This document shows, one piece after another, positions 25,132 through 34,103 of a DNA stretch of 62,267 bases (position 1 is the first letter of the stretch; each line of letters begins with the position of its first letter). Origin of the DNA: Anaerolineales bacterium (GTDB lineage Bacteria > Chloroflexota > Anaerolineae > Anaerolineales > Villigracilaceae). The stretch covers positions 1 to 62,267 of the forward strand of contig JADGEO010000020.1 of assembly GCA_016744335.1 (NCBI GenBank), given 5' to 3'. The translations under genes were made by a program, and so were the position numbers. The notes beneath the pieces are model-generated. The model did not search any database. It had not been told where the DNA came from and saw only the letters and a list, made by a program, of their open reading frames with translations.

Positions 25132-25690
25132 TTTTTTCGGCTTTTGAAAAGTCTTCTGGGGTGTTTAGATTCCAAAAAATCTCGTTATTTTCCACCCTCA
25201 GAGGGTGAATTTTGACCTGCTCAAACCAAGAAATTACCTTCCATTTATCGTTATCTAACGCGTTTTTAATGGGAGGGATGCAAGCATCTCGGCGATAAAG
25301 GGCGTGGAGCGGTTCGTAACCATATTGCGTTTTTGGTACTATCGCATCTGCTTCGTGCGTGATGATGAGCGTGCGTGCCGACCGAAAAACTTGGGAACTG
25401 GCAAAGGGCATATCGCACGCCACCACTGCAACCAAATCGCCTTTGGCGGCAGAAAGCGCACTGTAGAGTCCGCCCAATGCACCGCGACCAAGCCTAAGGT
25501 CGGGGACGAGACGCACATCTAAAAAACGATACGCGTCAGGATTATTCGTGGTGATAATTACCTCATCCGCGATTGGGGAAATCCGATTATAAACATGCTG
25601 AATCAGTGGAATCCCATGAAGTAATTTTAGGGCTTTATCTTCACCCATGCGGCTAGAGTTGCCGCCAGCTTGAATGGCAAGAGTTAACAT
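25124..25690 (-). CDS. mobA: Molybdenum cofactor guanylyltransferase
   Basis: This is a 188-residue nucleotidyltransferase that joins GMP to molybdopterin. The N-terminal LAIQAGGNSSRMGEDKALKLLHG has the GGxSxRMGxDK signature. VPDLRLGRGALGGLYSAL and the metal-binding VAVVACDMPF follow, with a C-terminal WNLNTPEDF. On the minus strand TATAAT lies six bases before the ATG, with no ribosome site, suggesting a leaderless mRNA. No other molybdenum gene is adjacent, although a ModA-like protein is encoded at 6.7 kb. Confidence 0.9.
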   Translation of the reverse strand: MLTLAIQAGGNSSRMGEDKALKLLHGIPLIQHVYNRISPIADEVIITTNNPDAYRFLDVRLVPDLRLGRGALGGLYSALSAAKGDLVAVVACDMPFASSQVFRSARTLIITHEADAIVPKTQYGYEPLHALYRRDACIPPIKNALDNDKWKVISWFEQVKIHPLRVENNEIFWNLNTPEDFSKAEKII

Positions 25691-25738
25691 GGTGGTATTA
25701 TAGTTGAAGGTTGAAAAATAAGGTTTAAGGTTGAGAAG

Positions 25739-26845
25739 ATGAGTTTAGCGAAAAAATTAGATGCGTTAACCGCACCTGGTGTACTCTATGAAAAACTAGC
25801 TAATAACGCGTTGCGCTGTTTTGCGTGTGGGCATCGGTGCTTAATTCGAGAAGGAAAGCGGGGAATTTGCCAAGTACGTTTTAATGAGAGCGGTGAGTTA
25901 CGCGTGCCTTCGGGATATGTTGCCGCGTTGCAAGTTGACCCCATTGAGAAGAAGCCCCTCTATCATTTTCTCTCTGGTGAAAATGCGCTCTCTTTTGGGA
26001 TGTTAGGCTGTGATTTGCATTGTGATTATTGCCAAAATTGGTATACATCTCAGGCAATGCGTGACCCCGCATCAGATAATGCGGGAAGATTGATAAGAAA
26101 AGTTAATGCCAAAGATTTGGTTTCTTTAGCTCAGCGTTCTGGCGCAAAAATTATTGCCTCTACCTATAATGAGCCGCTCATTACAACAGAGTGGGCGGTG
26201 GAAATTTTTAAAGAAGCTAAAAAAGTGGGGTTGAAAACAGCTTTTATTTCTAATGGGCACGCTACGCCCGAAACACTTAAATACCTGCACCCCTATTTAG
26301 ACGCGTATAAGATAGATTTGAAATCTATGCAAGATAAAAATTATCGACAATTGGGCGGTGTATTGCAAAATGTGTTAGATAGCATCAAATACGTTCACGA
26401 GTTAGGGATTTGGCTTGAAGTGGTTACGTTAGTTGTGCCTGACTTCAACGATTCTGATGAAGAATTATGGGATACTGCTCGATTTCTCGCTGGAATCTCC
26501 CCAAATATCCCTTGGCACGTGACGGCATATCATCGTGATTATAAAAGGCAAAGCGGAGATAATACTTCTGTAGATTCCCTCATTCGTGCCGCTGATATTG
26601 GGCGCGAAGCAGGGCTAAATTATGTCTATGCAGGGAATGCGCACGGTCTGGCAGGAGAATATGAAACTACACATTGCTCCAATTGCCATAAAGCACTGAT
26701 TACGCGGCGTGGCTTTGTGATTGGTGATTATCAATTAACGAACGAAGGAAAATGCCCTCATTGTGCAACAAAGGTCGCGGGCGTGTGGACGGATAAAGCC
26801 CAAAATGTTAACCTGAATGAGGGAGGGGTGCCGAGGTTGGTGTAA
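25739..26845 (+). CDS. amrS: AmmeMemoRadiSam system radical SAM enzyme
   Basis: This is a 368-residue radical-SAM protein of the pyruvate-formate-lyase-activating-like group that belongs to the AmmeMemoRadiSam set. An N-terminal Cys-rich segment CFACGHRCLIREGKRGICQVR is followed by the SAM cluster motif CDLHCDYCQNW near residue 95. The C-terminus has a zinc-ribbon-like pair, CSNCHKAL and CPHCATK. The usual partner genes (AMMECR1 and MEMO1 homologues) are not in this window, so it stands alone. The substrate of the family is not established as far as I know. Confidence 0.88.
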   Translation: MSLAKKLDALTAPGVLYEKLANNALRCFACGHRCLIREGKRGICQVRFNESGELRVPSGYVAALQVDPIEKKPLYHFLSGENALSFGMLGCDLHCDYCQNWYTSQAMRDPASDNAGRLIRKVNAKDLVSLAQRSGAKIIASTYNEPLITTEWAVEIFKEAKKVGLKTAFISNGHATPETLKYLHPYLDAYKIDLKSMQDKNYRQLGGVLQNVLDSIKYVHELGIWLEVVTLVVPDFNDSDEELWDTARFLAGISPNIPWHVTAYHRDYKRQSGDNTSVDSLIRAADIGREAGLNYVYAGNAHGLAGEYETTHCSNCHKALITRRGFVIGDYQLTNEGKCPHCATKVAGVWTDKAQNVNLNEGGVPRLV

Positions 26846-26876
26846 ATATGTTTCTGTTTTGGGTAGGTTGTGAATA

Positions 26877-27271
26877 ATAATTAAAAATTGCATCGTACCC
26901 GCCCTTAGCTTGGAGCCGCTCAACGAAATCTTCTTTAGCGTAATCGATGTGCACCGCGCCCAGCCTCGCGACCAACTCCCGTTTGGATGCGGAGCCTCTT
27001 CCGTACACTGTTAAGTCTGCAATGAGAAAGCTGGGGGTAAGTCCGCTTAGGCTTTGCTCTGAGCCTGTCGAAGAGCCGCCCACTTTGTCCATATCCCGGT
27101 GAAAGTGGTGAACGCAAAATAGATTCTTTTGCGCACGATAGTGTCTGTAAATGTTGCGCTGGCGGCTAAGATTTTGACGTGTATTTCGCCCGTACGCGGT
27201 TCAGGGAGGGTTGCTTTATCGACAACTTGCAAAACTTTGCGTCCGCCAAAGTCGTCAGCTACGCTGATTCT
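26877..27271 (-). pseudogene. Decayed medium-chain dehydrogenase / quinone reductase
   Basis: Two remnants in different frames resemble an NADPH:quinone-reductase-type MDR protein. From 27271 to about 27116: RISVADDFGGRKVLQVVDKA, then LPEPRTGEIHVKILAASATF and TDTIVR, the usual N-terminal pattern. From about 27044 to 26877: GRGSASKRELVARLGAVHI and DYAKEDFVERLQAKGGYDAIF, the NADP-binding-domain pattern. Roughly 100-150 residues expected between them are missing. In their place is a short stretch containing CTGAGCCTGTCGAAGAG, a repeat-like sequence. No ribosome site or intact frame exists. It lies directly behind acpS. Confidence 0.7.
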
Positions 27272-27633
27272 AAAACTACCATCGCGACAGCCATGCCATC
27301 TGTATGAGAAATGCTGAGGAAAATATTTTCTGCCCCCAATATTGAGAAGATGCGCTTTGCTTTTCCGTTGATTTGGATATAAGGCGCGCCACTTTCGTGA
27401 TTTAAAACTTCGATTTGTGTAAACCAAACTTCTTGACGAATGCCTTTAGCGATAGCTTTCATAAAGGCTTCTTTTGCGGCAAATTTCCCTGCATAAGCTT
27501 CTGTGCTTTTGGCAATTGCTTCACAGCTTTCTATCTCGGCAGGGGTAAAAACTTTGCGCCGAAAAGCATCACTTTTTAGTTTTGGTGCAAAGTTTTCTAA
27601 AGAAACCAAGTCAACGCCAATGCCAAGAATCAT
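27259..27633 (-). CDS. acpS: Holo-[acyl-carrier-protein] synthase
   Basis: This is a 124-residue phosphopantetheinyl transferase that loads 4'-phosphopantetheine from CoA onto carrier proteins. GIGVDLVSLENF at the N-terminus, FTPAEIESCE, and GKFAAKEAFMKAIAKGI (Mg-binding Glu and catalytic Lys) are present. The C-terminal SISHTDGMAVAMVVLE is also intact. It starts one base after the acyl-AMP ligase stop and forms one transcription unit with the ligase and an ACP, so it may serve that ACP as well as fatty-acid synthesis. Confidence 0.95.
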   Translation of the reverse strand: MILGIGVDLVSLENFAPKLKSDAFRRKVFTPAEIESCEAIAKSTEAYAGKFAAKEAFMKAIAKGIRQEVWFTQIEVLNHESGAPYIQINGKAKRIFSILGAENIFLSISHTDGMAVAMVVLESA

Positions 27634-27634
27634 A

Positions 27635-29230
27635 TCAATACTCTGGATAGAGAATTAAGTTTTCTTCTTTTAGTTTTCTGTTCAGATAGTTCTCTTTCAG
27701 GAGAAGGTGCTGAATTTTGCCATTATGTGTTAGCGGGATACCATGAGGCTTCAGCAAATAAACGCGTGCTGGACGAAACCCCATCTGGGTATAAAAACTT
27801 GAAGTCGTTTGAATGGCGATTTCGTGCAATTTATCTTCGGGCATAGTCTCTCCATCTCGGATTTCAGCAAAGACGTATACTTGCTCTCCCTCGATGCCGC
27901 CTTTGTCTACACCGATGGCGGCAGAAAAGCGGATATGTGGCATAGCATCGACAATTTCTTCAATCTCTCGCGGGGATATTGTCGCCCCCGCACGCTTGAT
28001 GATATTTTTCTTACGACTGACAATATATAAATAGCCATCTTCGTCTCGGTAGCCTAAATCTCCGCTCAGGAAATAGCCATCTTCCCAGAAGAGTTTGGCG
28101 TTTTCAGTGGGATTATTGAAGTAGCCCTGAGAATTGGCTTTGCTACGAATGGCAATCTCGCCAACTTTGTTTGGGGGCAGAATCACGTCATCAGAAACGA
28201 TGAGCAAGTCCACACCCGGGAAAGGCGCGCCGACAGAGACGTATCCACGCGAATCAACGCGATTCGGCAATCCCGATTTCCACATGCTAACACCCACAGT
28301 CGCTTCTGCTAATCCATACCCTGCGATCATGATATTTTTTAATCCAAAGGCTTTTTCAAAATCTGTAATCGTTTTCGAGCGGACAGGTTCAGCGGCATTG
28401 AGAGCAACGCGCAAAGTGTTTAGGTCATATTCGTGCGGGACGGCATGGCGCAGAGAGAGTCTATAGGCGAAGTCGGGGGCGGCGGTGAAGGTGGCTTTAT
28501 GCTTTTGAATGGCATCGAGCCATGGGTGGATATTGCGCAGGCTGGTGGGCAATAGATGGCTTTCGGCGGCAAGATAAAAAGGTACCATCGTTTTTAAAAT
28601 TAGCCCCATATCGTGATAAACGGGCAGCCACGAGACGAAAATCTCGTTGGCGGTGATTTCCATGCCCGCAATCATTTGGCGGATATTGGTGAGCAGGTTA
28701 GCATGTGTGAGCATCACGCCCTTAGGATTGCCCGTACTACCCGATGTATATTGTAAAAACGAAATATTATTCGGCTCGATTTCAGGGAAATTTGCGCTCA
28801 GAGAAGTTTTTGCACTATCTTTTACAGTAATAATTGAGATATTCTGTTTATCAGCAAGTTGACGAAAATAAGCCAATTGGTTTTCAGGTAAATCAGAGGG
28901 CGCGATAATTATTTTTGCATCGCATAATTTAGCAAATGACAAAATGCGCGCTACGCCCGCTCCGGGAAAAAGGGGCACGGTAATCCCGCCCGCACGCTGA
29001 ATGCCGTAGAAAGCTGAGAAGAACTCGGCACTATTGGGTAAAGCGACCAAAACATGCTCTCTGCGCTTTAGCCCATGTTTTAATAAAAAAGAGCCAAAAA
29101 GATTAATTCCGCGCCAAAGTTCGGCAAAGCTGATTCCTTGACCATCAAAGGTAAAAGCTACTTTCTCGGCAGAAGCCTCTGCGCGGAAAGCCAGCATTTC
29201 AATGAGGGTTGTGAAATCTTTAGGGGACAT
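27635..29230 (-). CDS. Fatty-acyl-AMP ligase-like adenylating enzyme
   Basis: This is a 531-residue ANL-superfamily enzyme expected to activate a fatty acid as acyl-AMP and pass it to a carrier protein. Core motifs are YTSGSTGNPKGVMLTHANL near 165, VSWLPVYHDMGLI and ALNAAEPVR, both typical of fatty-acyl-AMP ligases. GYGLAEATVGVS, SGDLGYRDEDGYLYIVSRKKN and the A10 Lys in THNGKIQH follow. The WLPxYHDMG and NxAEPVR patterns favour the FAAL group over CoA ligases. Its ATG overlaps the end of the ACP gene by 11 nt and acpS follows, so ACP is the probable acceptor. Confidence 0.87.
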   Translation of the reverse strand: MSPKDFTTLIEMLAFRAEASAEKVAFTFDGQGISFAELWRGINLFGSFLLKHGLKRREHVLVALPNSAEFFSAFYGIQRAGGITVPLFPGAGVARILSFAKLCDAKIIIAPSDLPENQLAYFRQLADKQNISIITVKDSAKTSLSANFPEIEPNNISFLQYTSGSTGNPKGVMLTHANLLTNIRQMIAGMEITANEIFVSWLPVYHDMGLILKTMVPFYLAAESHLLPTSLRNIHPWLDAIQKHKATFTAAPDFAYRLSLRHAVPHEYDLNTLRVALNAAEPVRSKTITDFEKAFGLKNIMIAGYGLAEATVGVSMWKSGLPNRVDSRGYVSVGAPFPGVDLLIVSDDVILPPNKVGEIAIRSKANSQGYFNNPTENAKLFWEDGYFLSGDLGYRDEDGYLYIVSRKKNIIKRAGATISPREIEEIVDAMPHIRFSAAIGVDKGGIEGEQVYVFAEIRDGETMPEDKLHEIAIQTTSSFYTQMGFRPARVYLLKPHGIPLTHNGKIQHLLLKENYLNRKLKEENLILYPEY

Positions 29231-29459
29231 TGAGCTTCTTTTCTACTAAGACAAATAAATCAGCGGGGGTTAAGATACGCGCAATTTCAGATTCTTTGAT
29301 GGCAATATCGTATTTTTCTTCTGTTGCCGCAATCAAATTTGCTATGTCGGCAGATTCTGCCCCTAAGTCTTCGACTAAGCGGTCGGTCCTTTGTACATTT
29401 CCTTTACCGAGCTGGACTTCAATCATTTTTATAATTTCTTTTTCTCTGCTTAGCGACAT
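29220..29459 (-). CDS. Acyl carrier protein
   Basis: This is a 79-residue acidic carrier protein. The phosphopantetheine Ser lies in DLGAESADIANLI, where the usual DSL reads ESA. Helices on both sides fit the ACP fold. It is first in a three-gene unit with an acyl-AMP ligase and acpS, all overlapping or nearly so. That argues for a dedicated ACP for a special acyl product and not the housekeeping fatty-acid ACP. The gene start region also lies back to back with the FHA-ABC transporter gene. Confidence 0.85.
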   Translation of the reverse strand: MSLSREKEIIKMIEVQLGKGNVQRTDRLVEDLGAESADIANLIAATEEKYDIAIKESEIARILTPADLFVLVEKKLNVP

Positions 29460-29500
29460 AAGAGTTTCCTTTTTAGTTTAATAAGACTAAGATTATCTTG

Positions 29501-29506
29501 TATAAT
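29501..29506 (+). promoter_or_regulatory. TATAAT box before the FHA-ABC transporter gene
   Basis: TATAAT lies 36 bases before the ATG at 29543, with a clear GGAGG ribosome site between. I see no good -35 box. Confidence 0.4.
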
Positions 29507-29542
29507 AACTATATCACTTTTCAGCTACCGCGCGGAGGCTTT

Positions 29543-32404
29543 ATGAAAAAAAACCAGAAAGGCACCCAACTTCTCAAGCACACTCAGCTCATTATTCGTT
29601 TTCCTGATGGCAAAGAAGAAAAGCACTCCCTTATTGAAACTGTCACGCGTATCGGGCGGGCAGAAGGCAACGATATTGTGATTCCGCAGACCTTCAAATC
29701 TGTTTCTCGTGAGCATCTCGAAATTCGGCGTGAGGGTGGGCAATATATTGCCGTAAATCTTGGGAGCGATAATGGTATCTTTATCAATGGTCAGCGTGAA
29801 GAAGAAGCAAAGCTCAGTGATAACGATGAAATGACTATCGGATTAGCAGAACACGGGGATGAAATCCACATCCGCTTCGAGATGGGGACAGGAGCCTTAA
29901 TCGCGGATTCAACGTCAACCATAACGGAAGAAACGTCTTTCAACTTGCTTTCTAGCGAGCCAATCGGTGTGCCCTACCTGAGCATCCGCTCGCCAAAGGG
30001 AGAAATATCCTTCGGTGCCGTCTACAAAGAATCTACGCTCATTGGGCGTTCTTCAGATGCAGATATACGTATGCCAGATGGATATGGATTTGTCTCTTCT
30101 CGCCATTTTGAATTACGTAAAAAAGGAAATGCCTTCACAATTATAGATTTGGGCAGTACAAACGGCACCTTGCTCAATAATCAACCGCTTCTAGTAAATG
30201 CCCCAACTGAGTTATATGATAATGCCATCATCCGCATTGGTGATGAGAGCTTTGGCGTTTCCTTGGGAATAACTTTTTTCAACCCGTATGAAGAGGCTCG
30301 CCCAGTAGATGGGTTTTCTATAGCGGCTCCATCGGTGATGATGGAGGTAGAAAAAGCGATCACCATCGGTCGCCACGCCGAAAGTGATGTCTTTTTAGAC
30401 GCACCAGATGTTTCTCGACAGCACGCAAGCCTGATTAAGCGGGAGCAAGCCGCAATCCTGAACGATCTCGGGAGTAGCAACGGGACATTTGTGAACGGGC
30501 AGTTAATTCAATCTATAGAACTACATGATGGAGACATCATCCGCATTGGTAATTTTTTGCTCAGTTTTCAAAATGGAGAAATTACGCCCTACCAAAGCAA
30601 CGGGATGCGGATGGATGTAAGTGGGCTATCGAAAGAAGTGAATACCCAAAAGGGCAAGCTCCGCATTTTGGACGATATTAGTCTTTCAGTCTTGCCACGC
30701 GAATTTGTTGCCATCGTTGGGGGGAGCGGTGCGGGGAAAACGACCCTGTTGAATGCACTCGTTGGCATCCGCCCTGGTGATGGGGATGTGAAACTCAACG
30801 GGCAAGATTTTTATAAAGACTATGAGCATTTTCGAGCGCAACTTGGCTACGTGCCCCAAAATGATATTTTGCACACCACCCTAACGGTTGAAAAAGCACT
30901 CGATTACACTGTGCGACTGCGCTTGCCCGCCAGCGTTAGTGTGGATGAACGTAATCGCCGAATTGAGACCGTGCTAGAAACTGTCTCTATGAATACTAAG
31001 ACCATTCGACAAACACGGATTGGCAATCTTTCTGGTGGGCAGAGAAAACGTGTCAGTATTGCCGCAGAACTTTTAGCAGACCCCAAGCTGATTTATCTCG
31101 ATGAAGCCACATCTGGGCTAGACCCTGGTCTCGAAAAGAAGATGATGCACACCCTGCGCCGCATGGCAGACGAAGGGCGCACGGTGATGCTCATCACGCA
31201 CGCTACTGATAATATCGTCCAAGCCGATCATGTGGCATTTATCTCACAAGGAAAGTTAGTCTTCTTTGGTCCATCACAGGAGGCATTAGATTTCTTTGAA
31301 GTGGAAGATTTTGCTGATATTTATGAAAAAATCGAACGCAATGGTGAAGCATGGCGAGAAGTTTTTATAAAAGAAAAACCCGAAGCCTTCAAAAAATATG
31401 TTCAAGCTCGCAAAGAAAACGCACTGGCAATGCCAAAGCAAGAACTTCCTAAAATAAAATTTGGTTTAGGCGATTTGCTTAGACAATTTAAAGTACTCAC
31501 TCAGCGTTCTATTAACGTTCTATTTAGTGACCCCATTACGCTCTTGCTAATGTTGCTTCTGCTTCCACTAACAGGCACGCTACAACTGATAATTGGCTCT
31601 ACAGAAATCCTGACAGGAAATCTGGCAATTTTAGCAGACCCCGCCGCGGCGGCAAAAACAATGACAGAAAATTATGTTCCTTTTTCTGGCACAAACACTT
31701 TTGTTTTTGTGATGGGGCTTGAAGCAGTATTAACAGGGCTTTTTGTTCCATCTAATGACCTTGTAAAAGAACGCGGCATTTACTTGCGAGAGCGTATGGT
31801 CAACTTAAAAGTACTGCCTTACCTGCTTAGTAAAGCCGCTATTTACAGCGTCTTTGTTCTTATACAGGTTGCGCTCTATTTGCTCATTTTATCTTTTGGC
31901 GTAGACTTCCCCGAAGAAGGACTTTATACCAATGGTATGCTTGAAATCTTTATCACCCTTTTCCTGACCATGATGGCAGGCATCTCCTTTGGATTTATTG
32001 TCTCAGCCATCAGCCGTAATACAGAAATGGCAATTTATGTTCTGGTTATTCTCCTCTTCTTCCAGTTTTTCTTCGCCGGAACTGTTTTTGATTTACGCGA
32101 TAACGCCTTTGAGCCAATGTCCTATTTCACCACTACACGTTGGTCTCTCACCGCGCTTGGCGTGAGCATTGATATGCCCGAGCTTGTCGAATCCACAATT
32201 CTTTGTGCTGAAGTGCCTGAAAAGCCACTTGACCCCAATAGTGATATGAAGACGGTCTGCGAAAATTACCCCGAAGCCAAAGACGACCTCATGCTCAATT
32301 ACGATGATGATATGTTGCTCAAATCGTGGGCTGTTTTAGGCGGGATGTCAATCTTCTACCTACTTATCACAGGAATTCTCTTAGCACGCACAAAAGCAGA
32401 TTGA
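29543..32404 (+). CDS. Triple-FHA ABC transporter, ABCG-type half-transporter
   Basis: This 953-residue fusion starts at 29543, because GGAGGCTTT directly precedes that ATG. Three FHA domains lie at about 35-110, 165-240 and 273-345, each with GR..S.H and NGT-like loops, so they may read phosphothreonine marks. The ATPase has Walker A GGSGAGKTTLL at about 393, LSGGQRKRVSIAAELL near 500, Walker B LIYLDEATSGLD and an H-loop LITHAT. An ABC2-type membrane domain with about six helices ends the protein. The order resembles eukaryotic ABCG half-transporters. It is divergent from the ACP/acyl-AMP-ligase unit and convergent with the condensation-domain gene, so it may export their product. A Ser/Thr kinase that could mark it is encoded at 61 kb. 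Confidence 0.92.
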   Translation: MKKNQKGTQLLKHTQLIIRFPDGKEEKHSLIETVTRIGRAEGNDIVIPQTFKSVSREHLEIRREGGQYIAVNLGSDNGIFINGQREEEAKLSDNDEMTIGLAEHGDEIHIRFEMGTGALIADSTSTITEETSFNLLSSEPIGVPYLSIRSPKGEISFGAVYKESTLIGRSSDADIRMPDGYGFVSSRHFELRKKGNAFTIIDLGSTNGTLLNNQPLLVNAPTELYDNAIIRIGDESFGVSLGITFFNPYEEARPVDGFSIAAPSVMMEVEKAITIGRHAESDVFLDAPDVSRQHASLIKREQAAILNDLGSSNGTFVNGQLIQSIELHDGDIIRIGNFLLSFQNGEITPYQSNGMRMDVSGLSKEVNTQKGKLRILDDISLSVLPREFVAIVGGSGAGKTTLLNALVGIRPGDGDVKLNGQDFYKDYEHFRAQLGYVPQNDILHTTLTVEKALDYTVRLRLPASVSVDERNRRIETVLETVSMNTKTIRQTRIGNLSGGQRKRVSIAAELLADPKLIYLDEATSGLDPGLEKKMMHTLRRMADEGRTVMLITHATDNIVQADHVAFISQGKLVFFGPSQEALDFFEVEDFADIYEKIERNGEAWREVFIKEKPEAFKKYVQARKENALAMPKQELPKIKFGLGDLLRQFKVLTQRSINVLFSDPITLLLMLLLLPLTGTLQLIIGSTEILTGNLAILADPAAAAKTMTENYVPFSGTNTFVFVMGLEAVLTGLFVPSNDLVKERGIYLRERMVNLKVLPYLLSKAAIYSVFVLIQVALYLLILSFGVDFPEEGLYTNGMLEIFITLFLTMMAGISFGFIVSAISRNTEMAIYVLVILLFFQFFFAGTVFDLRDNAFEPMSYFTTTRWSLTALGVSIDMPELVESTILCAEVPEKPLDPNSDMKTVCENYPEAKDDLMLNYDDDMLLKSWAVLGGMSIFYLLITGILLARTKAD

Positions 32405-32454
32405 GCGGTAGCAGTGCAATGCAGTTTTATCATCATATTTTGGATAAGCTCGTT

Positions 32455-33732
32455 TCAACCTTGTTTTTGGCTTGCTTTTTCCAAAACCAACTTTATCTCG
32501 GCGATAATCTTTTCTACTGTAGCCCTGTCCATATCGCTATCAAGATATATGAAATCCCACAAAAGCTCGTTATTAAAGAGCCGCGCTTGTGAAGATAGTT
32601 CTGGACCCAAATCATAGGCGGAGACAATGCCGTGTATGCCAAGGGGCTTAATCTTGCCATATTGGGTTTTCAAGGGAACTGCCCCCGTATAACTAAGGGC
32701 TGTTGCGCCCATCCGCATAGATTTCATGGCAATGAACATTTTCATCAAGGGTTCACTCATCGTAGCGGCATTAAATTTATCTCCCTTTTTAAGCACATAA
32801 TAAATTTTCTCATTCAGTTCTTCTGCCAAAATCCAAAAACTAGCATCTCCTGAAATATCCTGTGTAAAACGAAGCATAGAAATATAATTGGCAAGAGATT
32901 TCGCATCTATTGGCGGGATAGTGCTTGAGCGCAAATTTGCAAAAGCAAAGGTCTGCATGGGTAAACTTTCTCCCCGATAAAGATGCCTATTAGTGGCTTG
33001 CATTAGGGCGGTATTCAGAATGCTATTTAGCGTAATCCCCTTTTTGCGTCCCTGCCTTGCGAGAGCGTCAACCAAATTTTCGGGTAGCGTAAGGGTCGCC
33101 ATTTTCCCCTTTCCCCCGAATTTCACAGCGGGAACACGTTTTCCTCTTGTTCGCCACATAAACTGCGCCATCTCGCCCATTTGCGCGAGGGCATAGTTTG
33201 CTAATTTGAAGATTTTTGAAAACCCTTTGTATGGGGATGGGTAGACAGTCTCCATAGCGGGAGCAAGCTCAACACGCGGAAGTTCCGCTATTTCTCCAGC
33301 GCAGAGTTGTAGCAATTCATCCAGTAAATTCATCCCGGACACCGCATCCATAATTGTGTGATGCACATTTAGAATCAAATCCCCAAATCCATCTTTATAA
33401 AGATAAACTACCCTGAAGAGCGGTCCCTTTTCATGGTTATAATGAAAATTCATCTCCTGCTCTACAAGATTTTGCCACTGATTTTTGTCGGTACGCTCGA
33501 TAAGCGTAAACGGGAGCTTGGCAGAGGGCAGGTCTTCAAAAAAAGGCTTTCCCTTGCCATCTTGGATGGACGCGCACAAAAGTGGCTGTCGTTTTTGCAG
33601 TATTTCTAAGGCTTTTCTGAGGGTATCGGGTATTGGTGCGTTTTCCATTTGCAAGACGCTAACGATATTAAATGGCGCGTGCCGGCTGGTGATTAGAAGT
33701 GCTCTTTCAAAATTCCCGAGTTTACGAAGCAT
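32455..33732 (-). CDS. Condensation-domain acyltransferase (PapA5/alcohol-acetyltransferase-like)
   Basis: This is a 425-residue stand-alone member of the CoA/carrier-dependent acyltransferase superfamily. The active-site motif reads NVHHTIMDAVSG near residue 125 (HHxxxDA; the usual Gly is Ala, while the catalytic second His and Asp are kept). A DFG-like late motif is not obvious (GIVSAYDLGPE). Such proteins form esters or amides by moving an acyl group from a carrier or CoA to an alcohol or amine. With an ACP and acyl-AMP ligase 3 kb away, an esterified lipid is plausible. AGAGG precedes the ATG. A 75-codon gene sits seven bases upstream. Confidence 0.8.
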   Translation of the reverse strand: MLRKLGNFERALLITSRHAPFNIVSVLQMENAPIPDTLRKALEILQKRQPLLCASIQDGKGKPFFEDLPSAKLPFTLIERTDKNQWQNLVEQEMNFHYNHEKGPLFRVVYLYKDGFGDLILNVHHTIMDAVSGMNLLDELLQLCAGEIAELPRVELAPAMETVYPSPYKGFSKIFKLANYALAQMGEMAQFMWRTRGKRVPAVKFGGKGKMATLTLPENLVDALARQGRKKGITLNSILNTALMQATNRHLYRGESLPMQTFAFANLRSSTIPPIDAKSLANYISMLRFTQDISGDASFWILAEELNEKIYYVLKKGDKFNAATMSEPLMKMFIAMKSMRMGATALSYTGAVPLKTQYGKIKPLGIHGIVSAYDLGPELSSQARLFNNELLWDFIYLDSDMDRATVEKIIAEIKLVLEKASQKQG

Positions 33733-33739
33733 AAGACCT

Positions 33740-33967
33740 CTAGGCGATTCTAGTTTTCAAACCAAGCAAATTATTTAACCATGTGATTTTATGACCATCT
33801 ATGCTATCAGGTAAATCATCCACACTTAATTTTTCGATTTCATAATCACCATTTTCCATCACTTCAATCTCTATACCTACTTCTTTTTTATGGTGGGCTT
33901 TGATTTTGAATTTTTTCTTTTGATTTTGTTTGAAATTCTTTTTTCTAAGAACTTTCTTGGGTTTCAT
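33740..33967 (-). CDS. Small basic protein of unknown function
   Basis: This is a 75-residue frame with a strongly basic, Lys-rich N-terminal third (KPKKVLRKKNFKQNQKKKFK) and an acidic second part (EIEVMENGDYEIEKLSVDDLPD). No family is recognised. It is kept because it ends seven bases before the condensation-domain gene on the same strand and has a purine-rich stretch before its ATG. It could be translated as part of that unit. Moderate doubt remains. Confidence 0.45.
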   Translation of the reverse strand: MKPKKVLRKKNFKQNQKKKFKIKAHHKKEVGIEIEVMENGDYEIEKLSVDDLPDSIDGHKITWLNNLLGLKTRIA

Positions 33968-34103
33968 GTTATTCTCTTTTTCAAGATGGATGAGATGAGA
34001 GAATTATACTGTGTCTGGTTGTGATGATAATGATAAAATTGAATAGTCGCTGTTGGGCTAGAGACCCAGCCTCAAAGGCGTTGTGCGGAGACCGGAAATT
34101 TTC

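Noticed and set aside
26808..27092. 94-codon minus-strand frame as an intact gene
   Set aside because: Its recognisable part is the middle of a dehydrogenase in the wrong context; treated as part of a pseudogene.
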